Shown one piece after another: positions 1 to 8,777 of a DNA stretch of 64,000 nt. The position numbers and the translations under genes were made by a program. Below the pieces are notes generated by a model. It had not been told where the DNA came from and searched no databases. It saw only the letters and a program-made list of their open reading frames with translations. This stretch comes from Halopseudomonas xinjiangensis (GTDB taxonomy: Bacteria; Pseudomonadota; Gammaproteobacteria; Pseudomonadales; Pseudomonadaceae): positions 20,602 to 84,601 of the forward strand of contig DRFO01000013.1 of the NCBI GenBank assembly GCA_011050525.1, given 5' to 3'. The first letter of the stretch is position 1. Each line of letters starts with the position of its first letter.

Positions 1-429
1 ACTCTGGCTCTGGACTGTTTTGACAACTGGGACAAGCGCCGCACGCTGATGCGCCAGCCCGCTGCCGAGGCCAACATCGTAGCCCAGGCCCGCGGTGCCC
101 TGAGCGCCGACGGCGTGCCGGTTGAAGTGATCAATGACTCGGCCGGTTTCGTCATCCAGCGCCTGATTGCAGGCGTGGTCAACCTGGGCACCGAGATCGC
201 CCAGAAGGGCATCGCCACGCCGGAAACCCTCGACCGTGCGATTCAACTGGCGCTGGGCTATCCAAAGGGCCCGCTGGCTTTCGGCGAGCACTACGGCAAA
301 CATCAGATCCTTACCGTACTGAATAACCTGCAAGCGGTATACGGCGAACCTCGTTACCGGCCAAGCCCCTGGCTGCGCCGCCGCGTCCAGCTTGGCCTGC
401 CGCTGACCACCCCCGAATTTCAGGAGTAA
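1..429 (+). CDS. 3-hydroxyacyl-CoA dehydrogenase, C-terminal part (5' end outside window)
   Basis: The frame is open from base 1, so the start lies upstream of the window. The visible 142 residues match the C-terminal dimerisation part of NAD-dependent 3-hydroxyacyl-CoA dehydrogenases: NDSAGFVIQRL resembles the 'GF(V/I)xNR' segment, followed by ALGYPKGPLAFGE and the RPSPWLRRR tail. The family oxidises 3-hydroxyacyl-CoA to 3-ketoacyl-CoA in beta-oxidation in the cytoplasm. The stop is only 4 bases before the thiolase start, so the two genes form an operon catalysing consecutive steps. The Rossmann fold cannot be checked here because it is outside the window. Confidence 0.85.
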   Translation, partial: TLALDCFDNWDKRRTLMRQPAAEANIVAQARGALSADGVPVEVINDSAGFVIQRLIAGVVNLGTEIAQKGIATPETLDRAIQLALGYPKGPLAFGEHYGKHQILTVLNNLQAVYGEPRYRPSPWLRRRVQLGLPLTTPEFQE

Positions 430-433
430 TTCA

Positions 434-1633
434 ATGACTGCCTATATCTATGATGGTTTACGCTCCCCCTTTGGTCGCCATGCCGGTGCTCTGGCCAGCG
501 TGCGCCCTGACGACCTGCTGGCCGAGGTCATGCGAGCCTTGATCGCACGCAATCCCTTCGACCAGCGTGAATACGAAGATGTGGTGATGGGCTGTACCAA
601 CCAGGCCGGTGAAGATGCACGCAACCTCGCACGCCATTCAGCCTTGCTGGCCGGCCTGCCACATGAAGTTCCCGGCCTGACGGTCAACCGTCTGTGCGGT
701 TCCGGCCTGGCCGCCGTGCTTGATGCCCACCGCATGGTCCGCGCTGGTGAAGGCGAGCTGATCATCGCTGGCGGGTGCGAGAGCATGAGCCGTGCACCCT
801 TTGTCATTGCCAAGAGCGAAAGCCCCTATTCCCGCGAGTTCCGCGCCTTCGACAGCACCATCGGCGCGCGCTTCCCTAATCCCAGGGTGGAAAAGGAGCA
901 CGGCTGCGACACCATGCCGGAAACCGCTGACAACGTTGCCCAGGAACTGGACATCAGCCGCGAACAAGCCGACACCTATGCCGCGCGCAGCCAGGAGTTG
1001 TACGAAAAAGCTCGTGCCGAGGGCTTCTTCAAGGACGAAATCCTGCCTATCGAAGTCTCCCAGGGCCGCAAGAAGCCGCCGAAGGTCGTTGATCAGGATG
1101 AACATCCACGACCCGAGAGCAACATGGAGGCTCTGTCGAAGCTGCGCTCGTTGTTTGAAGGCGGGGTAGTCACGGCCGGTAATGCCTCAGGTGTTAACGA
1201 CGGCGCAGCCGCCCTGCTGATCGGCAGCGAAGCGATTGGCCAGAAATACGGCATCAAGCCGCGAGCACGCATTCTCAGCGGTGCCGTGGCCGGCGTCGCG
1301 CCACGCCTGATGGGCGTCGGTCCGGTGGAAGCCTGTAAAAAGGCCTTGGCGCGTGCTGGCTTGAGCCTGGATCAGATGGACGTGATCGAGATCAACGAAG
1401 CCTTCGCCTCGCAGGTGCTTGGCTGCGCCAAGATGCTGGGTCTGGCCTTCGATGACCCGCGCCTGAATGCCAACGGTGGCGCCATCGCCGTCGGCCATCC
1501 CTTGGGCGCTTCGGGTGGCCGTCTGACGCTAACCGCGATGCGCCAGCTTGAGCGCACCGGTGGCCGCTACGCGCTGGTAAGCCTGTGCATTGGCCTGGGC
1601 CAGGGCGTCGCAGCGGTTATCGAGCGGGTCTGA
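434..1633 (+). CDS. acetyl-CoA acyltransferase (thiolase)
   Basis: This 399-residue protein has the normal length of a biosynthetic/degradative thiolase. The nucleophilic cysteine is C88 in VNRLCGSG, the conserved INEAFA stretch lies in the C-terminal half, and the GHPLGASG histidine motif and the second cysteine in CIGLGQG are present. It cleaves 3-ketoacyl-CoA with CoA to release acetyl-CoA. GCTNQAGEDARN near residue 53 resembles the PcaF/PaaJ (3-oxoadipyl-CoA) subgroup, so the substrate may be a dicarboxylyl-CoA, but the family is promiscuous. AGGAG lies 8 bases upstream of the ATG. It follows the 3-hydroxyacyl-CoA dehydrogenase by 4 bases. Confidence 0.92.
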   Translation: MTAYIYDGLRSPFGRHAGALASVRPDDLLAEVMRALIARNPFDQREYEDVVMGCTNQAGEDARNLARHSALLAGLPHEVPGLTVNRLCGSGLAAVLDAHRMVRAGEGELIIAGGCESMSRAPFVIAKSESPYSREFRAFDSTIGARFPNPRVEKEHGCDTMPETADNVAQELDISREQADTYAARSQELYEKARAEGFFKDEILPIEVSQGRKKPPKVVDQDEHPRPESNMEALSKLRSLFEGGVVTAGNASGVNDGAAALLIGSEAIGQKYGIKPRARILSGAVAGVAPRLMGVGPVEACKKALARAGLSLDQMDVIEINEAFASQVLGCAKMLGLAFDDPRLNANGGAIAVGHPLGASGGRLTLTAMRQLERTGGRYALVSLCIGLGQGVAAVIERV

Positions 1634-1754
1634 TCGCTCTGTAACCGAAGCGCCGGGTACCGATCAGAGCCCGGCGCTTACCGCCGCCACCCCTGTCCGG
1701 CTTTTCTGCTATGGTGTCGGTTGCTCAAAAGGCCGAAATCACCAGGAACATTTA

Positions 1755-2051
1755 ATGCAACTAGCATCCAACCCCTTCGAATGGCTCGGCGAAGTCCTGG
1801 GCAGTATTGTCCGGATAATCATCGACAGTCTTGCATGGATTTTCGACGTCCTGAGCGGCGCCAGCGCCGCCTTTATCAACGGCTTTGCCCGGACGCTCGG
1901 CGTAGACAGCAGCTGGCTCAGCATAGCGGCGGTCATACTCGGACTGCTGCTGATCTACACCGGCGTGCGTGCGCTGATTCGCAAGCACTTCATTGCTGGC
2001 GTCCTGTGGCTGTTGCTGGGACTGTGGTTGCTGAGCGCCCTGGTTCGTTGA
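1755..2051 (+). CDS. small membrane protein of unknown function
   Basis: This is a 98-residue protein starting MQLASNPFEW, with AGGAA 8 bases before the ATG. The reading frame stays open further upstream, but those residues are low in hydrophobicity and have no ribosome site, so the short form is chosen. It has an amphipathic hydrophobic stretch at about residues 12-32 and two hydrophobic segments at about 54-70 and 78-95 that are likely transmembrane helices separated by a basic RALIRKH loop. No catalytic motif is seen and I do not recognise a named family. It stands alone between the thiolase and the PEBP gene. Confidence 0.7.
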   Translation: MQLASNPFEWLGEVLGSIVRIIIDSLAWIFDVLSGASAAFINGFARTLGVDSSWLSIAAVILGLLLIYTGVRALIRKHFIAGVLWLLLGLWLLSALVR

Positions 2052-2126
2052 CCTGGTGAACCTGGGCGAATACCCGCGGTCCGGTATGTAAGAGCTTCTC
2101 AAACGCTTCAACCGAAGGAGAGCATC

Positions 2127-2609
2127 ATGGGTTTCGCATTGTCCAATGATCTGCAGTTGACCAGTAGCGCTTTTGAACAACATGGCGCCATTCCGAGCAA
2201 GCATACCGGCGAGGGCCTCGACGTCTCCCCGGCCCTGAGCTGGTCCAATCCGCCAGCCGGCACAAAATCCTACGCCATCCTCTGCCATGACCCGGATGCG
2301 CCGTTGATCTCGCCCAACGGCACCTATGGCTTCGTGCACTGGACGCTATACAACATCCCGTCCGAGGTCGAATCGCTGCCGGAAGGCTCGAGTGATTTCA
2401 CCCAGGGCAAAAACAATTTCGGCAAAGTAGGCTTCAACGGCCCGATGCCGCCGGAAGGACATGGTCGTCACCATTACTATTTCTGGATACTGGCGCTGGA
2501 TGCGGAATTGCATCTGCCCGACGGAATGACCATGTGGGAGTTACTGGCCAAGACAGAACGCCACACGCTGGCGATGAACCGGTTGATCGGCACCTACCAG
2601 CGCGGCTGA
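2127..2609 (+). CDS. YbhB/YbcL-type PEBP family protein
   Basis: This is a 160-residue phosphatidylethanolamine-binding-protein fold. The two signature segments of the ligand pocket are visible: HDPDAPLISP at about residues 51-60 and NGPMPPEGHGRHHYYF at about 108-123. Bacterial members (E. coli YbhB/YbcL) are 160-180 residues long and of unclear cellular role. No signal peptide is seen, so it should be cytoplasmic. The start has GGAGAG a few bases before the ATG. It is probably monocistronic, as a repeat-filled non-coding stretch follows. Confidence 0.88.
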   Translation: MGFALSNDLQLTSSAFEQHGAIPSKHTGEGLDVSPALSWSNPPAGTKSYAILCHDPDAPLISPNGTYGFVHWTLYNIPSEVESLPEGSSDFTQGKNNFGKVGFNGPMPPEGHGRHHYYFWILALDAELHLPDGMTMWELLAKTERHTLAMNRLIGTYQRG

Positions 2610-2635
2610 ACGCCGCACGAACCGGGCTCTCCGTG

Positions 2636-3045
2636 GCAGCCTGCATCTGGCTTGGCTCTTCCCCTGGGACGGTCAAGCACCAGCTTGATCCTACGGAGCT
2701 AGCCTGAGAATGCGGAGTCGGCTGACAGCCTGAATATCGAGCGGGTGCTCGACAGTCCCAGGAAGACCAGCATGTCCGTCGCAGCCTGCATCTGGTTTGG
2801 CTTTCCCTGGGACGGTCAAGCACCAGCTTGATCCTGCGGAGCTAGCCTGAGAATGCGACGCCCGCTGACAGCCTGAATATCGAGCGGGTGCTCGACAGTC
2901 CCGGGAAGACCAGCATGTCCGTCGCAGCCTGCATCTGTTGTAGCTTTTCCCCGGGAAAGCGAGCATTAGCTTGATCCTACGGAGCCAGCCTGAGAATGCG
3001 GCGTCGGCTGACAGCCTGAATATCGAGCGGGTGCTCGACAGTCGC
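2636..3045. repeat. three tandem copies of a ~144-bp non-coding repeat
   Basis: The copies start at 2636, 2781 and 2924, each with GCAGCCTGCATCTG. The first two are 145 and 143 bp and nearly identical; the third is about 122 bp and truncated at its end. Each copy carries a short palindrome, TCGAGCGGGTGCTCGA, and the shared segments AGCTTGATCCT and CTGACAGCCTGAATA. Short open frames across the repeat translate to near-identical periodic peptides and are not genes. The block fills the space between two convergent genes (PEBP and crotonase). Its function is unknown; it could act as a terminator or be a relic of an intergenic repeat family. Confidence 0.85.
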
Positions 3046-3058
3046 AGAGAGAACCGCG

Positions 3059-3724
3059 TCAGCCCATGATCTGCGCCAATGCTTCACGCAGCGGCGTATT
3101 CAGCAGCTTCCGGGTTTCCCGATAGGCCCTGCGATCCAGCTGGGCCAGGGTTTGCACCTTACGTCGCGCAGCCTCAAGAATGTCCTCGGGCGCGACGACT
3201 TCGTCCAGAAAGCCGGCCTCAATCGCTTGAGCAGGAGTCAAGGTCTGGGCCTGCAGCACACACCGCGACAACCAGTGCGCCGGCAGTCGCTCGCGGGCCA
3301 GTCGCATCGCCCCGTCGGGCATGGTCATGCCAATGGCCACTTCATTCAGCCCCACACGAAAAGAGCCCGCAGCGCCAAGCCGATAATCAGCCAGTAGTAA
3401 CATCAGTGCGGCCTTGGCCATGGCGTGGCCGGTGCTGGCGATCACCAGCGGGCCGGGGTAGTCGAGCAACCCCAGAGTGAGGCGGTCACCCGCTTCACGC
3501 ATGGCGTCACAGGCCGGTCCACCCGCGTCGATCAGCTTGCGATCATAGCCGCCGCTAAAACAACCTGTGCGGCCATGAATCAGTACGGCGCAGTCTGCCT
3601 GCTCAGCCTGCTTCAGCGCATCGAGCAACGCCTCGATCATGGTTTGTGAGAGCGCGTTGACCTTGCCGTCATCCAGACCTATCTCGGCAATTCCATCTTC
3701 TATTTTCAGGCTCAACGCGCTCAT
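3059..3724 (-). CDS. crotonase/enoyl-CoA hydratase family protein
   Basis: This 221-residue protein is shorter than classical enoyl-CoA hydratases (about 257), as in several bacterial crotonase branches. The N-terminal half has the CoA-binding pattern KVNALS and an oxyanion-hole-like FSGGYD. LNEVAIG holds the glutamate equivalent to the first catalytic Glu of rat crotonase. At the second catalytic position (around HWLSRCVLQ) I see no glutamate, so the hydratase activity is uncertain. Its ATG overlaps the stop of the upstream acyl-CoA ligase by 4 bases (3721-3724), which indicates translational coupling and a shared role in acyl-CoA metabolism. Confidence 0.85.
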   Translation of the reverse strand: MSALSLKIEDGIAEIGLDDGKVNALSQTMIEALLDALKQAEQADCAVLIHGRTGCFSGGYDRKLIDAGGPACDAMREAGDRLTLGLLDYPGPLVIASTGHAMAKAALMLLLADYRLGAAGSFRVGLNEVAIGMTMPDGAMRLARERLPAHWLSRCVLQAQTLTPAQAIEAGFLDEVVAPEDILEAARRKVQTLAQLDRRAYRETRKLLNTPLREALAQIMG

Positions 3725-5346
3725 GATGCGGCCTGGCCCCGCGCCTCATCACGCAATACCCTGCGCAGCAGCTTGCCGACCGTGGACTTGGGCAGATCGT
3801 CGCGAATTTCCACGGAGCTTGGCACCTTGTATCCGGTCAGGTGCTCGCGGCAATGTGCAATGATCGCGGCCTCATCGAGCTGCGGATCATTCACGCTGAC
3901 AAAGAGTTTGACCGCCTCGCCCTTCTTCTCGTCGGGCACCCCGACCGCTACACATTCGCGAACGCCGGGGTGGCGCATGGCGGCGTCTTCGATATCGTTG
4001 GGGTAGACGTTGAAACCCGACACGAGAATCATGTCCTTCTTGCGATCAACCAGTTTGAGGAAACCTTCTTCGTCAATAACCCCAACATCGCCAGTCTTGA
4101 GCCAGCCGTCATCAGTAATGGCTTCGGCGGTGTCTTCCGGACGCTGCCAGTAGCCCTGCATAACCTGCGGACCACGAATCAGCAGTTCGCCCGGCTCGCC
4201 CGGTGCAGTTTCGTGGCCATTGTCATCCAGCGTCTTCATCTCGGTATCGATCACCGCGCGACCGATAAAACCTTCTTTGTAGGGCGTGAACGCTGTGGAC
4301 GCGACCACCACGGGTGATGTCTCGGTCAAGCCGTAACCCTCGCGTACCACACTGCCGGTGCGCTCTTTCCAGCGCCGGGCAATTTCGGTATTAAGTGGCG
4401 CTCCGCCTGAATTGACCCACTTCAGTCTGCTGAAGTCGATGCTGTCAAAATCGGGATGCGCCATCAACGAGACGAAGAGCGAGTTAATACCCGTCAGGAG
4501 TGTGATGGGCTGACGTTTGATATCGGCAATCATGCTGTCCAGATCACGGGGATTGCTGATCAGAACGCTATGGAATCCGGTGTAGACCGAGGCGATGCAG
4601 TTCGCGGTAAAAGCGAAGATATGATAAAGCGGCAACGGCGATACACGCACCTCGTTGCCGTATTCCACGTCACCCTCGCGAATGATGCTGACCGCCTGCA
4701 AAACGTTGCTCAGAATATTGCGGTGACTGAGCATGGCTCCCTTCGAAACGCCAGTGGTTCCGCCGGTGTACTGCAGCAGAGCCAAATCATCCAGACCACG
4801 CTCCGTCTGCGCTGTCGGCAACTGTTCAGCCTGACGCAGGGCCTGCATGAAGCGCGTCACGTCCGGCTCGTCGCTTTCATAAATCGGGTTCAGCATATCG
4901 TCGGTGCTGGTGACAATAAGATGCTTGATCTGCGTCTCGTTCTGGATCTTGCGCACCATTGGCACAAGCTTGTCGAGAACGACCACTGCCTTGGCGCCCG
5001 AGTCGGCGAACTGGTGGCGGGTTTCGTAGGGTGTGTATTGCGGATTGGTATTGACGATGACCAGCCCGGCTTTCATCGCGCCAAAAATGGCGATGGTGTA
5101 TTGCAGCAGGTTAGGCAGCTGGATTGCCAGCCGATCACCGGGCTCCAGGCCTGCCTCATGCCGAAGAAAACGCGCAAACAGGTCAGCCTTCGCACTTAGG
5201 ATGTTGAAACTCAAGGTATCCGAACCACATGAAAAGGCGGTTTTGTCGCCGTATCTGAGGCAAGCCTGTTCGAGCACGTCGAAGACGGTTGAATGACCCA
5301 GCTGCGCCAACTGGGTGCCAACGGCGAAATGTGCGGAAGTCGACAT
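3721..5346 (-). CDS. long-chain fatty acid-CoA ligase (AMP-forming)
   Basis: This is a 541-residue adenylate-forming enzyme of FadD type. It has the phosphate-binding loop YTGGTTGVSKGA (about residues 193-204), the adenine-site motif GYGLTETSPV, the hinge segment GWLKTGDVG, and the conserved C-terminal lysine in PKSTVGKLLRR. It converts a free carboxylic acid, ATP and CoA to acyl-CoA, AMP and pyrophosphate. It is the first gene of a two-gene minus-strand operon with the crotonase. It diverges from the IclR regulator across a 258-bp gap that carries a candidate operator, so it is probably controlled by that regulator. The acyl chain length cannot be read from sequence. Confidence 0.9.
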   Translation of the reverse strand: MSTSAHFAVGTQLAQLGHSTVFDVLEQACLRYGDKTAFSCGSDTLSFNILSAKADLFARFLRHEAGLEPGDRLAIQLPNLLQYTIAIFGAMKAGLVIVNTNPQYTPYETRHQFADSGAKAVVVLDKLVPMVRKIQNETQIKHLIVTSTDDMLNPIYESDEPDVTRFMQALRQAEQLPTAQTERGLDDLALLQYTGGTTGVSKGAMLSHRNILSNVLQAVSIIREGDVEYGNEVRVSPLPLYHIFAFTANCIASVYTGFHSVLISNPRDLDSMIADIKRQPITLLTGINSLFVSLMAHPDFDSIDFSRLKWVNSGGAPLNTEIARRWKERTGSVVREGYGLTETSPVVVASTAFTPYKEGFIGRAVIDTEMKTLDDNGHETAPGEPGELLIRGPQVMQGYWQRPEDTAEAITDDGWLKTGDVGVIDEEGFLKLVDRKKDMILVSGFNVYPNDIEDAAMRHPGVRECVAVGVPDEKKGEAVKLFVSVNDPQLDEAAIIAHCREHLTGYKVPSSVEIRDDLPKSTVGKLLRRVLRDEARGQAAS

Positions 5347-5371
5347 TTAAACCTCTTTTTATGAACTGTTA

Positions 5372-5386
5372 TTTTGCAGTGCGAAA
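5372..5386. promoter_or_regulatory. candidate IclR operator, site 1
   Basis: The 15-bp imperfect palindrome TTTTGCAGTGCGAAA lies in the gap between the acyl-CoA ligase and the IclR gene, about 25 bp upstream of the ligase start. It has the form TTTTGC-N3-GCGAAA and recurs twice upstream of the hydratase/dehydrogenase gene at 6551 and 6579. The recurrence on both sides of the regulator gene is what supports an operator role. Binding by this particular protein is inferred. Confidence 0.5.
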
Positions 5387-5604
5387 TGCAGTACCAAAAA
5401 GATGCTATTCTATCTGCCCGCGACGTGCAATCATCAGGACAAACCCACTATAGTATCGCTGTGCAGAACTGCCATATCTGGTATCGTCCGTGGTTGGTAA
5501 ACAACAATAATAGTCCGTCCTCGAACAATGATCAGGTCTCGCAGACCACTGACATCTCGCACCCGCAGCGGCGCAGGACGGACCAAGCAAGGTAACAAGG
5601 CCCA

Positions 5605-6399
5605 ATGAACGAAGATTTGGAAAACATCAAGGATCCCGCTGCGATCAAGGACCGTAAATTTGTCGAAGCGCTGTCACGCGGACTCGATGTGCTGCGCGCA
5701 TTCAGTCAGGGCTCCGTGGTCATGGGCAACCAGGACATTGCCCGCATTACCGGCCTGCCGAAACCCACCGTGTCACGCATGACCTATACCCTGACCAAAC
5801 TCGGTTATCTGAGCTATTCGACCCAGCTGGAAAAATACCAACTCGACTCAGGGGTTCTTGCCCTCGGCTACGCCTATGTGTCCAACCTGCGCGTGCGGCA
5901 GCTGGCCAAGCCGTACATGGACGAGTTTGCCCGTACCACCAACACATCCGTGGGACTGACCTGCCGCGACCGGCTGTCGATGATCTATGTGGAAAATTGC
6001 CGCCCCGCTGAAACGACTTCGCTGCGCATGGATGTAGGGGTGCGCTTGCCTCTCGCCACTACCGCCGCCGGCCGCGCCTACCTGGCGGCGATGAAGGAAG
6101 AAGAGCGCAGCCACGTGATCACGGCGCTGAAAGCGCGCAGCCCGGAAACCTGGGCTGAAACCGAAGTCGGTCTGGAAAGTGCTTTTGCTGACTACACCAA
6201 GCACGGCTTCTGCCTTTCCCTGGGCGACTGGGACCGCAATGTGAATGCTGCCGGCGTGCCGCTGCATCTGCAGGATGGCACCCTCATGGCGCTGACCTGT
6301 GGCGCGCCGTCGTATCTGGTTTCGGAAGAAAAGGTCAAGAACCAGCTCGCCCACCAATTGGCAATGCTGGCGCGGGATATCGAGCGCCTCGGCGTCTAG
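5605..6399 (+). CDS. IclR family transcriptional regulator
   Basis: This is a 264-residue IclR-family protein. The N-terminal winged helix-turn-helix spans about residues 17-80 (EALSRGLDVLRAFSQG, then DIARITGLPKPTVSRMTYTL as the recognition region). The effector-binding domain follows from about residue 95. The family includes PcaR/PobR-like regulators of aromatic and acyl catabolism. The gene lies between the divergent acyl-CoA ligase operon and the downstream co-directional beta-oxidation operon. Three similar 15-bp palindromes sit in those two intergenic regions, so it probably controls both. The start is supported by AAGG upstream of the ATG. The effector is unknown. Confidence 0.92.
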   Translation: MNEDLENIKDPAAIKDRKFVEALSRGLDVLRAFSQGSVVMGNQDIARITGLPKPTVSRMTYTLTKLGYLSYSTQLEKYQLDSGVLALGYAYVSNLRVRQLAKPYMDEFARTTNTSVGLTCRDRLSMIYVENCRPAETTSLRMDVGVRLPLATTAAGRAYLAAMKEEERSHVITALKARSPETWAETEVGLESAFADYTKHGFCLSLGDWDRNVNAAGVPLHLQDGTLMALTCGAPSYLVSEEKVKNQLAHQLAMLARDIERLGV

Positions 6400-6550
6400 C
6401 TCCGGGTGCCGATGTTCGTAGCGAACTCGGCCACCCCGTCGCGCCGGCCCTGTCCGACGGGCCACCTTGCCCGCCAGTAAACCATCACCTTAACTAATCA
6501 ATTCACATTTCCCTGACGCAGGGCATCGACAAAGGGATTGTTTTTTTGTA

Positions 6551-6565
6551 TTTTGCCTAGCGAAA
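6551..6565. promoter_or_regulatory. candidate IclR operator, site 2
   Basis: TTTTGCCTAGCGAAA lies 60-74 bp upstream of the hydratase/dehydrogenase start and matches site 1 in both half-sites. Its centre is 28 bp from that of site 3, which would suit cooperative binding of two dimers. The role is inferred from recurrence only. Confidence 0.5.
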
Positions 6566-6578
6566 CACGGTTTCATTA

Positions 6579-6593
6579 TTCCGCATAGTGAAA
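6579..6593. promoter_or_regulatory. candidate IclR operator, site 3
   Basis: TTCCGCATAGTGAAA is a degenerate copy of the TTTTGC-N3-GCGAAA palindrome, 31 bp before the start of the hydratase/dehydrogenase gene. It would overlap the core promoter or the transcription start. Confidence 0.42.
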
Positions 6594-6624
6594 CAGATTT
6601 GATTCACTCAAACGGAGGTTCAGC

Positions 6625-8718
6625 ATGTCGGACGTGGTCACCCTGGAACGACGCGGCGCCATCGCAGTCGTCAGAGTCAACAATCCGCCGGTCAACGCCC
6701 TGGGTATTGCCGTGCGTGAAGGCCTGGTAAACAGCTTCAAGGCCGCCGAAGCCGATCCTGACGTCAAAGCCATCGTGTTGGTCTGTGAAGGCTCCACTTT
6801 CATGGCCGGCGCCGACATCAAGGAATTCGGCAAGCCGCCGAAATCACCGAGCCTGCCGGATGTGGTTAGCGATATCGAAGCCGGCAGCAAGCCGAGCGTG
6901 GCCGTCCTCCATGGAACCGCCCTGGGCGGTGGCCTGGAAGTAGCCGTCAGTTGCCATTACCGTATCGCCCTGAAAAGCGCCAAGGTTGGCCTGCCCGAAG
7001 TGAAACTGGGCCTGCTGCCCGGCGCTGGCGGCACGCAGCGGCTGCCGCGTCTGGTTGGCGTAGCCAAGGCGCTGGACATGATCGTCAGCGGCAACCCGAT
7101 TGGTGCGGTAGAAGCCTGCGAGCTGGGCATCATCGATGAGCTGATCGAGGGCGACCTGACTGCCGCTGGCATCGCCTATGCCGAGAAGCTGATCGCCGAA
7201 GGCAAGGGCGCGCGCCGAACCGGCGAGCGCACCGACAAGCTAGACGGCGTGGATAACGCCGCAGCTGTAGCAGCCAAGCGCGCGGAACTCGAAAAGAAGT
7301 CACCGGGCCTGTTTTCGCCTCAGCGTTGCGTCTCCGCCGTAGAAGCATCGTTCACATTGCCGCTGGAAGAAGGCCTCAAGCGCGAGCGTGAGCTGTTCGG
7401 CGAGTGTCTGGTATCGCCCCAGCGCGGAGCACTGGTCCACGCCTTTTTCTCCGAGCGCCAGGCGTCGAAGATTGACGATCTGCCCAGGGACACCCCGGTG
7501 CGTGACGTCACGTCCGCAGCGGTTATCGGTGGCGGCACCATGGGCGTGGGTATCGCCATGTGCTTCGCCAACGCCGGCATTCCCGTGAAGATACTGGAAA
7601 TCAGCGAAGACGCCAGAACCAAGGCGATGCAACGCTGCCGGGACACCTACATGATGAGCGTCAAGCGCGGCAGCCTGACCGAAGAGGCCATGAACCAGCG
7701 TTTGCAGCTGATCGAAGGCGTGATCAATTACGCCGATCTGTCCGACGTGGATCTGGTCATCGAAGCGGTATTCGAGGAGATGGGCGTCAAGCAAAAGGTC
7801 TTCGAAGCATTGGATGCCAACTGCAAGCCCGGCGCGATCCTGGCCAGCAACACCTCGTCGCTCGACCTGAACCAGATTGCCGAGTTTACCAAGCGTCCGC
7901 AGGATGTGGTCGGCCTGCATTTCTTCAGCCCGGCCAACGTCATGCGTCTACTGGAAGTGGTGCGCGGCGAGAAAACCGCCAACGACGTGCTGGCCACCGC
8001 CATGGCCGTCGGCAAGAAGCTCAAGAAGGTATCGGTACCGGTCGGCGTATGTGACGGCTTCGTCGGCAACCGCATGGTGTTCCAGTACGGCCGTGAATCC
8101 GAATTCCTGCTGGAAGAAGGCGCTACGCCGGCCCAGGTCGACGGCGCACTGCGCAAGTTCGGCATGGCCATGGGGCCCTTCGCCATGCGTGACCTGTCCG
8201 GCCTGGATATTGGCCTGAGCATTCGCACCCGTCAGCGTCAAACGCTGCCCGCAGAATTCAAGCTCCCGACCATTCTGGACAAGATGGCTGAAGCAGGTAT
8301 GCTCGGTCAGAAGACCGGCAAGGGCTTCTACGTCTATGAATCCGGCTCGCGTACCCCGCAGGAGAACCCGGAACTGCCCGCCATTCTCGAAGCCGCTTCA
8401 AAAGAGCAGGGTGTCGAGCGCCAGCAGCTTACCGACGAGTATATTCTCGAGCGCACCTTGTATGCGCTGATCAACGAGGGCGCCAAGATCCTCGAGGAAG
8501 GCATTGCGCAGCGCGCCAGTGACATTGATGTGATCTATCTCAACGGCTACGGATTCCCTGCTCATCAGGGCGGTCCGATGTTCTATGCTGACGCCGTTGG
8601 GCTGGATCGTGTGTATGCCCGGATCTGCGAATTCCATGACAAACTGGGCGCCTGGTGGAAGCCAGCGCCACTGCTGGAAAAGCTGGCCAAGGAAGGTCGC
8701 AAGTTCGCCGATCTTTGA
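6625..8718 (+). CDS. bifunctional enoyl-CoA hydratase / 3-hydroxyacyl-CoA dehydrogenase
   Basis: This is a 697-residue fusion. An N-terminal crotonase domain (about 1-190) shows the oxyanion-hole segments FMAGADIKEF and ALGGGLEVA and the catalytic region LPEVKLGLLPGAGGTQRL. An NAD-binding 3-hydroxyacyl-CoA dehydrogenase domain follows, with the Rossmann loop VIGGGTMGVGIA near residue 297 and the catalytic-His region VGLHFFSPANVM. A C-terminal dehydrogenase dimerisation domain completes it. It hydrates 2-enoyl-CoA and oxidises the product. Length and domain order match FadJ/PimF-type enzymes, and the two following acyl-CoA dehydrogenase genes resemble pimC-pimD, which favours PimF-like dicarboxylyl-CoA oxidation (inference). 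CGGAGG precedes the ATG. Confidence 0.92.
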   Translation: MSDVVTLERRGAIAVVRVNNPPVNALGIAVREGLVNSFKAAEADPDVKAIVLVCEGSTFMAGADIKEFGKPPKSPSLPDVVSDIEAGSKPSVAVLHGTALGGGLEVAVSCHYRIALKSAKVGLPEVKLGLLPGAGGTQRLPRLVGVAKALDMIVSGNPIGAVEACELGIIDELIEGDLTAAGIAYAEKLIAEGKGARRTGERTDKLDGVDNAAAVAAKRAELEKKSPGLFSPQRCVSAVEASFTLPLEEGLKRERELFGECLVSPQRGALVHAFFSERQASKIDDLPRDTPVRDVTSAAVIGGGTMGVGIAMCFANAGIPVKILEISEDARTKAMQRCRDTYMMSVKRGSLTEEAMNQRLQLIEGVINYADLSDVDLVIEAVFEEMGVKQKVFEALDANCKPGAILASNTSSLDLNQIAEFTKRPQDVVGLHFFSPANVMRLLEVVRGEKTANDVLATAMAVGKKLKKVSVPVGVCDGFVGNRMVFQYGRESEFLLEEGATPAQVDGALRKFGMAMGPFAMRDLSGLDIGLSIRTRQRQTLPAEFKLPTILDKMAEAGMLGQKTGKGFYVYESGSRTPQENPELPAILEAASKEQGVERQQLTDEYILERTLYALINEGAKILEEGIAQRASDIDVIYLNGYGFPAHQGGPMFYADAVGLDRVYARICEFHDKLGAWWKPAPLLEKLAKEGRKFADL

Positions 8719-8777
8719 TGACCCAGGACCCGCTGGCAATCCGGCGGGTCCCGTACCGACTATAACGAGGACCACAC

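Noticed and set aside
2434..2966. Minus-strand open frames with repeated SQTRCRLRRTCWSS-like peptides
   Set aside because: The periodicity comes from the 144-bp non-coding tandem repeat; there are no start signals.
5374..5595. A 73-residue open frame between the acyl-CoA ligase and IclR genes
   Set aside because: It covers the divergent promoter/operator region, has no ribosome site and no domain-like composition.
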